Shown: positions 8,982 through 14,635, counted from the stretch's first letter. The stretch: DNA of 14,635 nt from JBGTBQ01 sp041749275 (GCA_041749275.1 JBGTBQ010000388.1:1-14635); one strand, 5' to 3'. Notes: generated by a model not told the origin, from the letters alone. Made by a program: numbers and translations.

Positions 8982-9902
8982 CTATTTGCCCGCGCCTTTT
9001 GGCTTGCGTTCGGAGGTCTTCACGGTCGGCGTGACGGCGGGAGCGCCATTCGAGTAGCGCGTGCCGATGATGCGGACGTAGTCCTGCGTCTCGCGGTAGG
9101 GCGGGATGCGGCGACCGTATTTCATCACGGCGCCCTCGCCCGCGTTGTAGCCCGCGAGCGCGAGGTCAACGCGACCGCCGAACATCCGCAGCAGTTCCTT
9201 CAAGTAGCGCGTGCCGCCCATGATGCTCTGCGCCGGGTCGTAAGGGTTCGTGACGCCGAAGCGCGCGGCGGTGCCCGGCATCAACTGCATCAGCCCCTGC
9301 GCGCCCTTATAGCTCGTCGCCCCCGCGCCGAAGCGCGACTCCTGATGCATGATGCAGTAGATGAGATAGGGGTCAACGCCGTAGCGCTCGCCGTTCAAGC
9401 GAATCAGCCCGTCTATCTTCGCGTTGCCGGTCGTCCATGCAACATCGGCGCGCGGGAGCGTGGCGAGGCCGGCGTCGGGCGTGATGACCGCGGGCTTGCG
9501 CGCCGCTTCGAGCGTCGTCTCGACCGAGACGATCTCGCGGCGCACGTCCTCGATCCGCGCGCGGGCTTCGCCGAGCGACTTCTCGCTCGCCTCGAACTCG
9601 CGGCGGGCGATGAGACCGTCGGTGTAAAGCCCCTTCAGCGTCTCGTGTTTTTCGGTCTGCTTGCGGAGGCCGTTCTCGTAGGACGCGGCCAACTCCCGCA
9701 AACTCGCCCGGTACTCCTCGGCGGCTTTGATGTAGTCCTTCTTAAAACTCTCCGGGTCGCTCGGGCTTTCGACTACCGCCGCAACGGTTCGCGGCGCGGC
9801 GGCCTTCTTCTTCGTCGCTGATTGCGCGCGGGCGGTCGCGCCCGCCGTGGTAAGCACAAAAGCAGCCGCGATGACGAAACTAAAGCTGTTAATCTTCAAC
9901 AT
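8982..9902 (-). CDS. Secreted SLT-domain lytic transglycosylase
   Basis: A 306-residue periplasmic protein. It has an N-terminal signal peptide (MLKINSF, hydrophobic core, cleavage near ARAQ at about residues 25-28), then a Lys/Ala-rich stretch, a charged helical coiled-coil region (about 43-135), and a C-terminal SLT (goose-lysozyme-like) domain from about residue 160. The catalytic Glu188 is in HQESRF, followed by GAQGLMQLMPGTA, Y-P-YDP and ALAGYNAGEGAV, all family hallmarks. Such enzymes cut glycan strands and leave 1,6-anhydro-MurNAc ends, in wall turnover or assembly of envelope machines. The frame extends 29 codons upstream of the chosen ATG (9900-9902), but only this start puts the signal peptide at the N-terminus. 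The Shine-Dalgarno is weak. The coiled coil may tether or regulate the enzyme. Confidence 0.93.
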   Translation of the reverse strand: MLKINSFSFVIAAAFVLTTAGATARAQSATKKKAAAPRTVAAVVESPSDPESFKKDYIKAAEEYRASLRELAASYENGLRKQTEKHETLKGLYTDGLIARREFEASEKSLGEARARIEDVRREIVSVETTLEAARKPAVITPDAGLATLPRADVAWTTGNAKIDGLIRLNGERYGVDPYLIYCIMHQESRFGAGATSYKGAQGLMQLMPGTAARFGVTNPYDPAQSIMGGTRYLKELLRMFGGRVDLALAGYNAGEGAVMKYGRRIPPYRETQDYVRIIGTRYSNGAPAVTPTVKTSERKPKGAGK

Positions 9903-10225
9903 GCTGATAAATGAGTGTGTCGTCTGAAAAACTGACCAAAATCTGTTACGTGCCACGCGCCGATAAGTTCCCGCCGGCGCCACGACCACCTGAGTCTGAC
10001 TTTATGCGGTCAGCGCCGAAACATGCGGAAAAGGCCGGTTTCACGCCGTTCACGATTGAATTTTATGAGGAAAACTGCTTGCAAGATGACAAGTCGAATG
10101 TTCCGTGGAGCCTCATCATTACGTGTTCATGCAGGGGGTTAATGTTCGTGCTATTTTGACGTGCGAGGGGCTGCGCCGGTTGCATGGCTGGACAGTTTTG
10201 TGCGGAAGGCTGAATCGAGACGGAG
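9903..10225. other. Divergent intergenic region upstream of eutBC
   Basis: About 320 nt between the leftward transglycosylase and rightward eutBC. It should contain both promoters. An 82-codon frame (9911-10159) has no recognisable features and is not called. I looked for a cobalamin riboswitch because eutBC uses adenosylcobalamin and saw no clear B12-box. A weak -35/-10-like pair (TTCATG, 17 nt, TGCTAT) near 10127-10155 is not convincing. Confidence 0.5.
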
Positions 10226-12346
10226 ATGAATCACCGCGAGCTACAACAAATCTTCGTCCTCGCCAACGAATTCAAGGAGGGCGACCTCCTCGTCGGCGGG
10301 ACGCGCGACGAGCGTGTGCGCGCGGACGCGCGGGCGGCGCTCGCCGCGTTGCGGCTAGGCGACATCACCCACACTGTCCTCGTCGAAGACGGTGTTAGCG
10401 ACGCGCTCGCCGGCGCGCTCGACGCACGGCTTGCGTCTGAAATCTCGCACCTCACCGTCGGTCAACTCAAGGCCGTGCTGCTCGGCGACGGCGGGGCCGT
10501 TTGGGTGCGCCGCCAACGGGACGGTCTGTCGAGTGAGGTGATTGCGGCGGTCGTTAAGGTGATGACGAACGAAGAACTCTCGGCGGTCTCACGCGCTCTG
10601 TTCAACCCGCTGCCGGGCGAGGGCGTGGCGGTCGGCTCACCCGGTCACTTCGGCTCGCGCGTCCAGCCGAACAGCCCCGGCGACGACGAGGAGGAGATAC
10701 TCTTTTCGATTCTCGAAGGTCTCTCTTACGGGTGCGGCGATGTGGTGCTCGGCATCAACCCGGCGAGCGATGACGTGGAGACGATCATCCGTCTGGAAGA
10801 ACTCCTGCGCGGCGTCGTCGAGCGGCTGGAACTGCCGACGCGCTACTGCGTCCTTTCCGACATCGTGAAACAGTCGAGCGCACGCGCGCGGACGAAGGTT
10901 GACGTGGGGTTTCAGAGTCTCGCCGGAACGTCCAAGGCGCTCGGCGGCATGGTCGGGCTGGACGTTGATGGCGTGCTCGATCTTGCGCGCGGCTTCGACG
11001 GTCTCTACTTCGAGACCGGACAGGGATCAGCCGTCACCAACAACGCCGCCGAGGGCGTTGATATGTTGACGCTCGAAGCGCGCGCCTACGGCGTCGCTCG
11101 CTTCATCGGGCAACGCACGGGCGCGTGGATGATCGTCAACGACGTGGCGGGCTTTATCGGGCCGGAGGTTTTCCGTTCGGGCGAGCAGCTTGCCCGCGCG
11201 TGTCTCGAAGACGCGACGATGGCGAAGCTGCATGGCCTGACGATGGGGCTTGACGTGTGCTCGACCTTTCACATGGGCATCGAACCCGCGCAGTTCGCGC
11301 GCCTTACCGAGCGCATCGTCGCCGAGGCCGCGCCCGCGTACTTGATGGCTGTCGCGGGCAACGCCGACCCGATGCTCGGCTACCTGACGACTTCGTTCCG
11401 CGAGCATCCGCGCTTGCGCCGACGGACGGGACGGGGAATCTCGACGCCGATGCGTCGCCGCCTCTTCGCGCTCGGCGTGCTGAATGGGCGCGGCGAACTG
11501 CGCGCGGACGCGCCCGGCCCCGCGGACCTGTACGCGGTTTATATGAAGGCCGGAGGCGACACGCGATCCGTTGAAGCCGTGCGCGAAGAAGGAGTGAAGA
11601 AACTCGCGGGCGTGCGCGCGCGCGGCTACGACCTCGGCTATGGTCACGGCCCGAACTTTGAAGCCCCGCCCGAAGTCGAAACTCGCCTCGATGCTATCTA
11701 CCGCCACGCGCGGCGTGCTCTCTACGCGACGCTCGACGAGGCGGTTATCAGAGACGTGTCGCCGCACAGCCTGCGTCTACGCACCGCCGCGCGCGACCGC
11801 GAAGAGTATCTGGCTCATCCGCCATCCGGCGAGTTGATCCGCGACGAAGAGGCCGCGCGCCTCGCACGGCTCTACCCGTCGCGGCTCCCGCAAGTACAGA
11901 TCGTCGTCTCGGACGGTCTCAACGCGGACGCGCTGAACGAGAACCTGCGCGGGGTGCTGCCGCGTCTCCGGCGGGAGTTGAGTGAACAGGGCTGTCACGT
12001 CGGCGAGGTGGACGTGGTCGTGCGGAACGGGCGCGTGCGCGCGGGCTATCACGTCGGCGCGCTGCTTGGCGTGGACGTGATCGTTCATCTCATCGGCGAG
12101 CGACCGGGCACGGGCCTCGACACGCTCTCGGCCTATCTCACCTACGGACGCGACGCGACGGGGCGGTCGCGCTGGAGTCCCGACATGAATCACGCCTCTA
12201 CGACCGCCGTCTGTGGCATTCATGCCAGAGGCAAGCGCCCTAACGTGGCGACTGACGAGATCGTGCGGTGCGTGCGAAGGATGTTGGCGGAGAAACGTTC
12301 AGGCGTTGCGCTCGGCCCGGCGTCAAGTTTCGAAATCAAGGAGTGA
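10226..12346 (+). CDS. eutBC: Ethanolamine ammonia-lyase, fused large and small subunits (EutB-EutC)
   Basis: Adenosylcobalamin-dependent enzyme converting ethanolamine to acetaldehyde and ammonia. The protein has 706 residues; EutB alone is about 450. Residues 1-~440 match EutB: SRVQPN with Arg145 and Gln147, GINP with Asn178, YFETGQGSA with Glu263, and GLDVCSTFH with Asp343. These correspond to E. coli Arg160, Gln162, Asn193, Glu287 and Asp362, with identical 33-residue spacing between Arg and Asn. Residues ~440-530 form an Arg-rich linker carrying a helical segment. Residues ~540-700 match EutC: LPQVQIVVSDGLNADAL, RNGRVRAGY, HLIGERPGTG, SAYLTYG and a Cys-containing end. The EutC N-terminal extension is absent. 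There is no stop or frameshift at the junction, so this is a true fusion. GGAG directly abuts the ATG; GGAAGG at 10204-10209 is farther away. No other eut gene is nearby. Confidence 0.93.
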   Translation: MNHRELQQIFVLANEFKEGDLLVGGTRDERVRADARAALAALRLGDITHTVLVEDGVSDALAGALDARLASEISHLTVGQLKAVLLGDGGAVWVRRQRDGLSSEVIAAVVKVMTNEELSAVSRALFNPLPGEGVAVGSPGHFGSRVQPNSPGDDEEEILFSILEGLSYGCGDVVLGINPASDDVETIIRLEELLRGVVERLELPTRYCVLSDIVKQSSARARTKVDVGFQSLAGTSKALGGMVGLDVDGVLDLARGFDGLYFETGQGSAVTNNAAEGVDMLTLEARAYGVARFIGQRTGAWMIVNDVAGFIGPEVFRSGEQLARACLEDATMAKLHGLTMGLDVCSTFHMGIEPAQFARLTERIVAEAAPAYLMAVAGNADPMLGYLTTSFREHPRLRRRTGRGISTPMRRRLFALGVLNGRGELRADAPGPADLYAVYMKAGGDTRSVEAVREEGVKKLAGVRARGYDLGYGHGPNFEAPPEVETRLDAIYRHARRALYATLDEAVIRDVSPHSLRLRTAARDREEYLAHPPSGELIRDEEAARLARLYPSRLPQVQIVVSDGLNADALNENLRGVLPRLRRELSEQGCHVGEVDVVVRNGRVRAGYHVGALLGVDVIVHLIGERPGTGLDTLSAYLTYGRDATGRSRWSPDMNHASTTAVCGIHARGKRPNVATDEIVRCVRRMLAEKRSGVALGPASSFEIKE

Positions 12347-12387
12347 AAAGCAGGCAGGTAGCGGACGGCTTGCCACGACGAATGCGG

Positions 12388-12413
12388 AATCAATCGCCGG
12401 CGCGGTTGATTTT
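12388..12413. terminator. Putative bidirectional terminator hairpin after eutBC
   Basis: aatcaatcgc (12388-12397), loop cggc, gcggttgatt (12402-12411): a 10-bp stem with one T-G pair, followed on the + strand by a short TTT-A tract. It lies 41 nt after the eutBC stop and touches the stop of the convergent small gene, fitting a shared terminator. The T-tract is short, so strength is uncertain. Confidence 0.45.
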
Positions 12414-12651
12414 AGCGACACGGGCGTTTGGCCGCCGTCGCCGGGTTGAATCCAACCTGTCTGAGCAGGCCCACGAACGTCCGCCGGTACTCCTCCGTCC
12501 GCTCTCTGTGCTCGCGCACCCAGTCCGACATTACCGTTCTCAACTCGCGCTCGGAAGGCTCCGCGCGTTGCTCGGTCGCGTCCACTTCCGCCACCTCGAC
12601 GCGACTCCGCTGACCCCGTTTGACGACACGCACCTGATGATTTTGCGGCAT
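12412..12651 (-). CDS. Small hypothetical protein (79 aa)
   Basis: A 79-residue, highly charged soluble protein beginning MPQNHQVRVVKRG, with a basic N-terminus, an acidic middle (VAEVDATEQRAEPSE) and a helical C-terminal half (SDWVREHRERTEEYRR, then LLRQVGF). No signal peptide, membrane segment or known motif. On the - strand GGAGG (+ coordinates 12660-12664) stands 8 nt before the ATG at 12649-12651. This favours the start over the 42-codon longer form from 12777, whose extra residues look unconserved. Codon bias is coding-like. It converges on eutBC and is divergent from the FAH-family gene. I do not recognise a function. Confidence 0.65.
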   Translation of the reverse strand: MPQNHQVRVVKRGQRSRVEVAEVDATEQRAEPSERELRTVMSDWVREHRERTEEYRRTFVGLLRQVGFNPATAAKRPCR

Positions 12652-12870
12652 GACCTCTACCTCCAACCTGATACGCGCAAACGGCTGGGAAATGGGATCA
12701 GCGCGGGCGCGGCGGTCGAAACTTCCGTCATAGCGCAAAAGCGACAGGGGAGGTAAGATGCGGGCGAAAGCTGTCATACACCTTTAGCAGTTCATGCCGG
12801 AAATCATCTCGCCGCAACACGGCGGTCGAGGTGCGTCACCAACTCGAATTTTGACGAAGGGCAATCTCAG

Positions 12871-13794
12871 ATGAAACTTGCACAGTTCACAACTAATGCG
12901 ACGGGCGGGAGGCGGCTCGGGCTGCAAGCGGACGATAAGTTGATTGACGTGGCGGCGCTGGCTCGCTCCGTCAGGCAATCCGGCGGGCCGGCGTCCGAAT
13001 GGTTGCTCGGCGCGGCGGATGCGCTCGACGTAATCAAGCGCGGGCCGGAAGCCCTGAGCGAGATCGGCGCGCTGGCGGATGAAGCGCGCCGGTTCCTCGA
13101 TGATGAGGGCGTTGCTGTCCCGACCGACGCGGTGGAGTTTCTGCCGCCGGTCTATCCCGGCAAGATACTGGCGATTGGCCGCAACTACGTTGACCACGCC
13201 ATCGAAGGCGGCGCGGAGCCGCCCGCCGCGCCGCTCATCTTTATGAAACTCCCCAACGCTTTGAGCGCGCATGAAGCGCCGATTGTGCTGCCCACGATCA
13301 GCGCGAAGGTGGACTATGAGGCCGAACTCGCGGTCGTCATCGGACGCCGCGCAAAGCGCGTGAGCGAGGCGGCGGCGCTCGACTACGTTTTCGGCTACAC
13401 GCTCATCAACGACGTGAGCGCGCGCGACCTGCAATACGGGGACGGTCAGTGGGTGCGCGGCAAGGGCCTCGACGGTTTCGCCCCGCTCGGCCCATTCATC
13501 ACCACGCGCGACGAAGTGCCGGACGTGCACGCGCTCAAGATCGAGGGTCGTTTGAACGGAGAGGTGATGCAGTCGTCCAACACCGGCAAGATGATCTTCA
13601 ACATCCCGTATCTCATCTCGTACATCTCGCAGGGCATCACGCTCGAGCCGGGCGACGTGATAGCGACGGGGACGCCCGAAGGCGTCGGCGTCTTTCGTGA
13701 CCCGCCGGTGCTCCTGAAGGCGGGCGACGTGTTCGAGGTGACGGTCGAGAAACTCGGCACGCTGCGAAACACGGTGGCGGGGTCGGAGGACTGA
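12871..13794 (+). CDS. Fumarylacetoacetate hydrolase (FAH) family protein
   Basis: A 307-residue protein with a divergent N-terminal domain (1-~90) and a C-terminal FAH fold (~95-303). The divalent-metal ligands are visible: Glu150 and Glu152 in DYEAELAVVIG and Asp181 in INDVSARDLQ. Other signature parts are KILAIGRNYVDHA near 98-110, Lys198 in RGKGLDGFAPLGP, GKMIFNIPYLISYIS and DVIATGTPEGVG. The family hydrolyses or decarboxylates 2-oxo acids with a 4-oxo or similar group (acylpyruvase, fumarylpyruvate hydrolase, 2-hydroxyhepta-2,4-diene-dioate isomerase, L-2,4-diketo-3-deoxyrhamnonate hydrolase); sequence alone does not separate them. GAAGGG at 12856-12861, 9 nt upstream, supports the ATG. 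The sugar-acid cluster 11 kb away makes a deoxy-sugar-acid substrate thinkable but is weak evidence. Cytoplasmic. Confidence 0.93.
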   Translation: MKLAQFTTNATGGRRLGLQADDKLIDVAALARSVRQSGGPASEWLLGAADALDVIKRGPEALSEIGALADEARRFLDDEGVAVPTDAVEFLPPVYPGKILAIGRNYVDHAIEGGAEPPAAPLIFMKLPNALSAHEAPIVLPTISAKVDYEAELAVVIGRRAKRVSEAAALDYVFGYTLINDVSARDLQYGDGQWVRGKGLDGFAPLGPFITTRDEVPDVHALKIEGRLNGEVMQSSNTGKMIFNIPYLISYISQGITLEPGDVIATGTPEGVGVFRDPPVLLKAGDVFEVTVEKLGTLRNTVAGSED

Positions 13795-13799
13795 CTTGA

Positions 13800-13955
13800 A
13801 AAGATAGAGTCCGATGGCGCGTTCAGCGGGTCGCATTGACCATCAGACACAACGCGCGCCACTTCGACGTGGGCGTCAAGCGGCTCAATGCTTACGTCGT
13901 TGACCGCACGCCGAACGGCGACATGGTCGTGCGCCCGGAGGCGGTCTACGGCTGA
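13800..13955 (+). pseudogene. Gene remnant: C-terminal fragment without start
   Basis: An open frame of about 51 codons between in-frame stops at 13797-13799 and 13953-13955. It contains ALTIRHNARHFDVGVKRL followed by NAYVVDRTPNGDMVVRP and ends AVYG. Third positions are overwhelmingly G or C, as in the real genes here, and the residue mix looks like folded protein. There is no ATG at the beginning; the only internal ATG is near the end. It begins just after the FAH stop. It is probably the 3' end of a deleted gene. I do not recognise the family. Confidence 0.45.
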
Positions 13956-13959
13956 CGAG

Positions 13960-13991
13960 TTTGAAAGTTTTGGTCTTTGAAAGTTTGGCTC
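13960..13991 (+). repeat. Tandem direct repeat, two ~16-nt units
   Basis: tttgaaagttttggtc (13960-13975) is followed directly by tttgaaagtttggctc (13976-13991). The units differ only near their ends. The second unit overlaps the left arm of the helix enclosing the tRNA-like locus. It may be a slippage product or a site used during rearrangement. Confidence 0.6.
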
Positions 13992-14162
13992 GTGTCCCCG
14001 CGCCCCGACCGTGAGAAGCTTACACACAATCGCCTTTGAAGCGGGTGGTCGCGGGTTCGAATCCCGCCGGGAGCTTTCGCTTTTTTTATGCTCTCGTAGC
14101 TCAGTGGTAGAGCGTCTCTGTCGTGAAAAACGCTTTTTCGACGTGCGTGGGGACACAGCCAA
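13985..14162 (+). other. Long inverted-repeat helix enclosing the permuted tRNA-like locus
   Basis: Left arm ttggct (13985-13990), one bulged c, then gtgtccccgcgc (13992-14003). Right arm gcgtggggacac (14145-14156), then agccaa (14157-14162). The arms pair over 6 + 12 bp with a single G-T pair (14000/14148). Weaker pairing can continue inward: 14010-14012 with 14141-14143, 14013-14019 with 14132-14139, 14023-14025 with 14123-14125, 14026-14028 with 14119-14121. That would reach the tRNA-like core. A competing local hairpin exists at 14121-14142 (aaaaa/ttttt and cg-rich ends). No target-site duplication is seen outside the arms. Confidence 0.7.
14029..14114 (+). tRNA. Circularly permuted tRNA-like gene (candidate anticodon TTG) or tRNA remnant pair
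   Basis: In genomic order: anticodon arm tcgc-ctttgaa-gcgg (14030-14044; loop C32 T33, TTG, A37 A38; about 4 bp with one T-G, outermost A-G mismatched); variable loop tggtc (14046-14050); T arm gcggg-ttcgaat-cccgc (14051-14067, perfect); 3' acceptor strand cgggagc (14068-14074); 15-nt spacer with seven T (14075-14089); 5' acceptor strand gctctcg (14090-14096); ta; D arm gctc-agtggta-gagc (14099-14113, perfect); g (14114). The separated acceptor strands pair 7/7 with one G-U. G15-C48 and the T-loop residues are canonical. Neither half has its normal partner next to it in linear order. No CCA is encoded and position 73 would be T. UUG would read Gln, but the G1-C72 pair and D arm are not Gln-like. 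It could be functional or a decayed tandem tRNA pair. Confidence 0.5.
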
Positions 14163-14181
14163 TCAATTGGCGGTCTTCCCA

Positions 14182-14200
14182 GCGCCGTTAGGCGCGGAAT
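14182..14200 (+). repeat. Palindromic intergenic repeat, copy A
   Basis: gcgcc-gtta-ggcgc forms a 5-bp hairpin followed by ggaat. The same design (G-C-x-C-C, short loop, complement, ggaat) recurs at 14237-14254 with a compensatory base-pair change, marking it as a member of a dispersed hairpin repeat family. Confidence 0.55.
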
Positions 14201-14235
14201 GTTTGTAGCCATGGAAGTTTCTCTTTTGTTTCCAA

Positions 14236-14279
14236 AGCTCCGTCGGAGCGGAATATCCACATTCCGCTCCGACGGAGCT
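14236..14279. repeat. Palindromic intergenic repeat, copy B: two inverted units
   Basis: agctccgtcggagcggaat (14236-14254), loop atccac, and its exact reverse complement at 14261-14279: a 19-bp perfect stem. Each arm is itself a small hairpin (gctcc/ggagc) plus ggaat, so the element is two head-to-head copies of the unit seen at 14182-14200. This is REP/BIME-like. It could also act as a terminator, but no T-run follows. Between here and 14417 I see no gene with confidence. Confidence 0.75.
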
Positions 14280-14417
14280 GATAGATCAATTGTTGCTCGC
14301 GGGCTATCTTCTCGTCGCCGCTCCGTGGCTGAAAATATTGCTACAAGATAAAGCGAGACGACTCACGTCAAGCTTTTTTCAAGGTCTCTGATTTACACTC
14401 CGCTTCGTTCCGTTTAG

Positions 14418-14635
14418 GGTAAGGAAATTGAGCCGGGCGCCGAGCCGACGTTTCCTTGTAAATTCAACTCCGAAAATGAGCTTATCGTGGCGGTCAGGGA
14501 TTTGATGCTGAAGCGTGAGTTGTCCGCCGGGCGCCTGCTCGCGGAGAAGGTCACCGCGCCCGCGCCCCCGGAGCGCCACGTTTCGCGCGAGCGTCTGCGC
14601 GCCGGACTCCGCGAGAGTCTGGCCTGCTGCGCGGC
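14418..14635 (+). CDS. Start of an unidentified open frame running off the right edge
   Basis: From the codon after TAG 14415-14417, the frame is open to the window end (72 codons). Composition is coding-like: third positions are mostly G/C from about 14466 on. The translation includes KFNSENELIVAVRDLMLKRE and then SAGRLLAEKV, followed by an Ala/Pro/Arg-rich stretch. Possible starts are GTG 14487 or ATG 14505. A TAAGGA sequence at 14420-14425 sits just before an ATT codon (14427) that would match the beginning of the coding-like part, so a rare ATT start or a mutated ATG is possible. No domain is recognisable from this much. Confidence 0.45.

Noticed and set aside
9903..10225. Cobalamin riboswitch upstream of eutBC
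   Set aside because: Expected from the cofactor, but no convincing B12-box or surrounding fold was visible by eye.
12784..13836. 350-codon minus-strand frame over the FAH gene, and similar long minus-strand frames over eutBC (11027-11767, 11777-12223)
   Set aside because: His/Arg/Asp-rich shadow frames opposite strongly supported genes; typical of high-GC DNA.
13985..14162. Permuted (two-piece) tmRNA gene
   Set aside because: The D arm has a full 4-bp stem, the acceptor has no G3-U70 alanine signal, and no tag-peptide frame ending in Ala-Ala was seen on either side.
13985..14162. Group I or group II intron, or integron attC site
   Set aside because: No domain V-like hairpin, no recognisable group I core, and no GTTRRRY/RYYYAAC core sites at the ends of the inverted arms.
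13985..14162. Simple MITE bounded by the inverted arms
   Set aside because: No target-site duplication flanks the arms. Not excluded, but unsupported without other copies.
13446..14260. Minus-strand open frames over 13446-14162 and 13946-14260, and plus-strand 14011-14208, with motifs like GGIRTRD, RRDSNPRP, GRGFESRR and RSSVVER
   Set aside because: These phrases are characteristic spurious translations of tRNA sequence. Here they come from the T arm and D arm of the tRNA-like locus and from the opposite strand of the FAH gene.

Overview
The window is G+C-rich bacterial chromosomal DNA. Strong GC bias at third codon positions, multi-PAS hybrid kinases and an Eda/KdgK sugar-acid cluster fit a soil-type Gram-negative lineage. 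My best guess is Acidobacteriota (Blastocatellia-like). That is inference from general resemblance; no rRNA or marker gene is present to prove it.

Layout. (a) 1-1595: end of a sugar-acid catabolic cluster on the + strand: a 5'-truncated short-chain dehydrogenase, a KDPG aldolase (eda), and the last ~58 codons of a 2-keto-3-deoxygluconate kinase (kdgK) overlapping the end of eda. The rest of kdgK is missing. (b) 1646-7758, all on the - strand: a signalling block of two kinase/regulator pairs. In transcription order these are a PAS/GAF NarL-type histidine kinase with its LuxR-type regulator, then a single-domain receiver protein with a REC-PAS-HisKA-HATPase-REC hybrid kinase. (c) 8222-9902: two convergent peptidoglycan genes, a GH25 muramidase without a signal peptide and a secreted SLT-type lytic transglycosylase, with a perfect hairpin between them. 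(d) 10226-12346: one 706-residue gene in which both subunits of adenosylcobalamin-dependent ethanolamine ammonia-lyase (EutB and EutC) are fused. (e) 12412-13794: a small hypothetical gene (-) divergent from a fumarylacetoacetate-hydrolase-family gene (+). (f) 13796-14635: an accessory-looking stretch with a gene remnant, a short tandem repeat, a tRNA-like locus, palindromic intergenic repeats and the beginning of an open frame that leaves the window.

The most unusual item is at 13985-14162. All parts of a tRNA cloverleaf are present but in circularly permuted order: anticodon arm, variable loop, T arm and 3' acceptor strand first, then a 15-nt spacer, then the 5' acceptor strand and D arm. 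The two acceptor strands pair at all seven positions (one G-U). The flanks form an 18-bp helix (6 + 12 bp, one bulged base) that encloses the locus. This is the topology of the permuted tRNA precursors known from some red and green algae and a few archaea. I know of no established bacterial example. A decayed tandem tRNA pair remains the main alternative.

Genes that plausibly work together: SDR/eda/(lost kdgK) in hexuronate or ketodeoxy-sugar breakdown; the two kinase/regulator pairs in signalling; GH25 and the transglycosylase in cell-wall cleavage. EutBC stands alone, with no reactivase, aldehyde dehydrogenase, transporter or microcompartment gene in the window.
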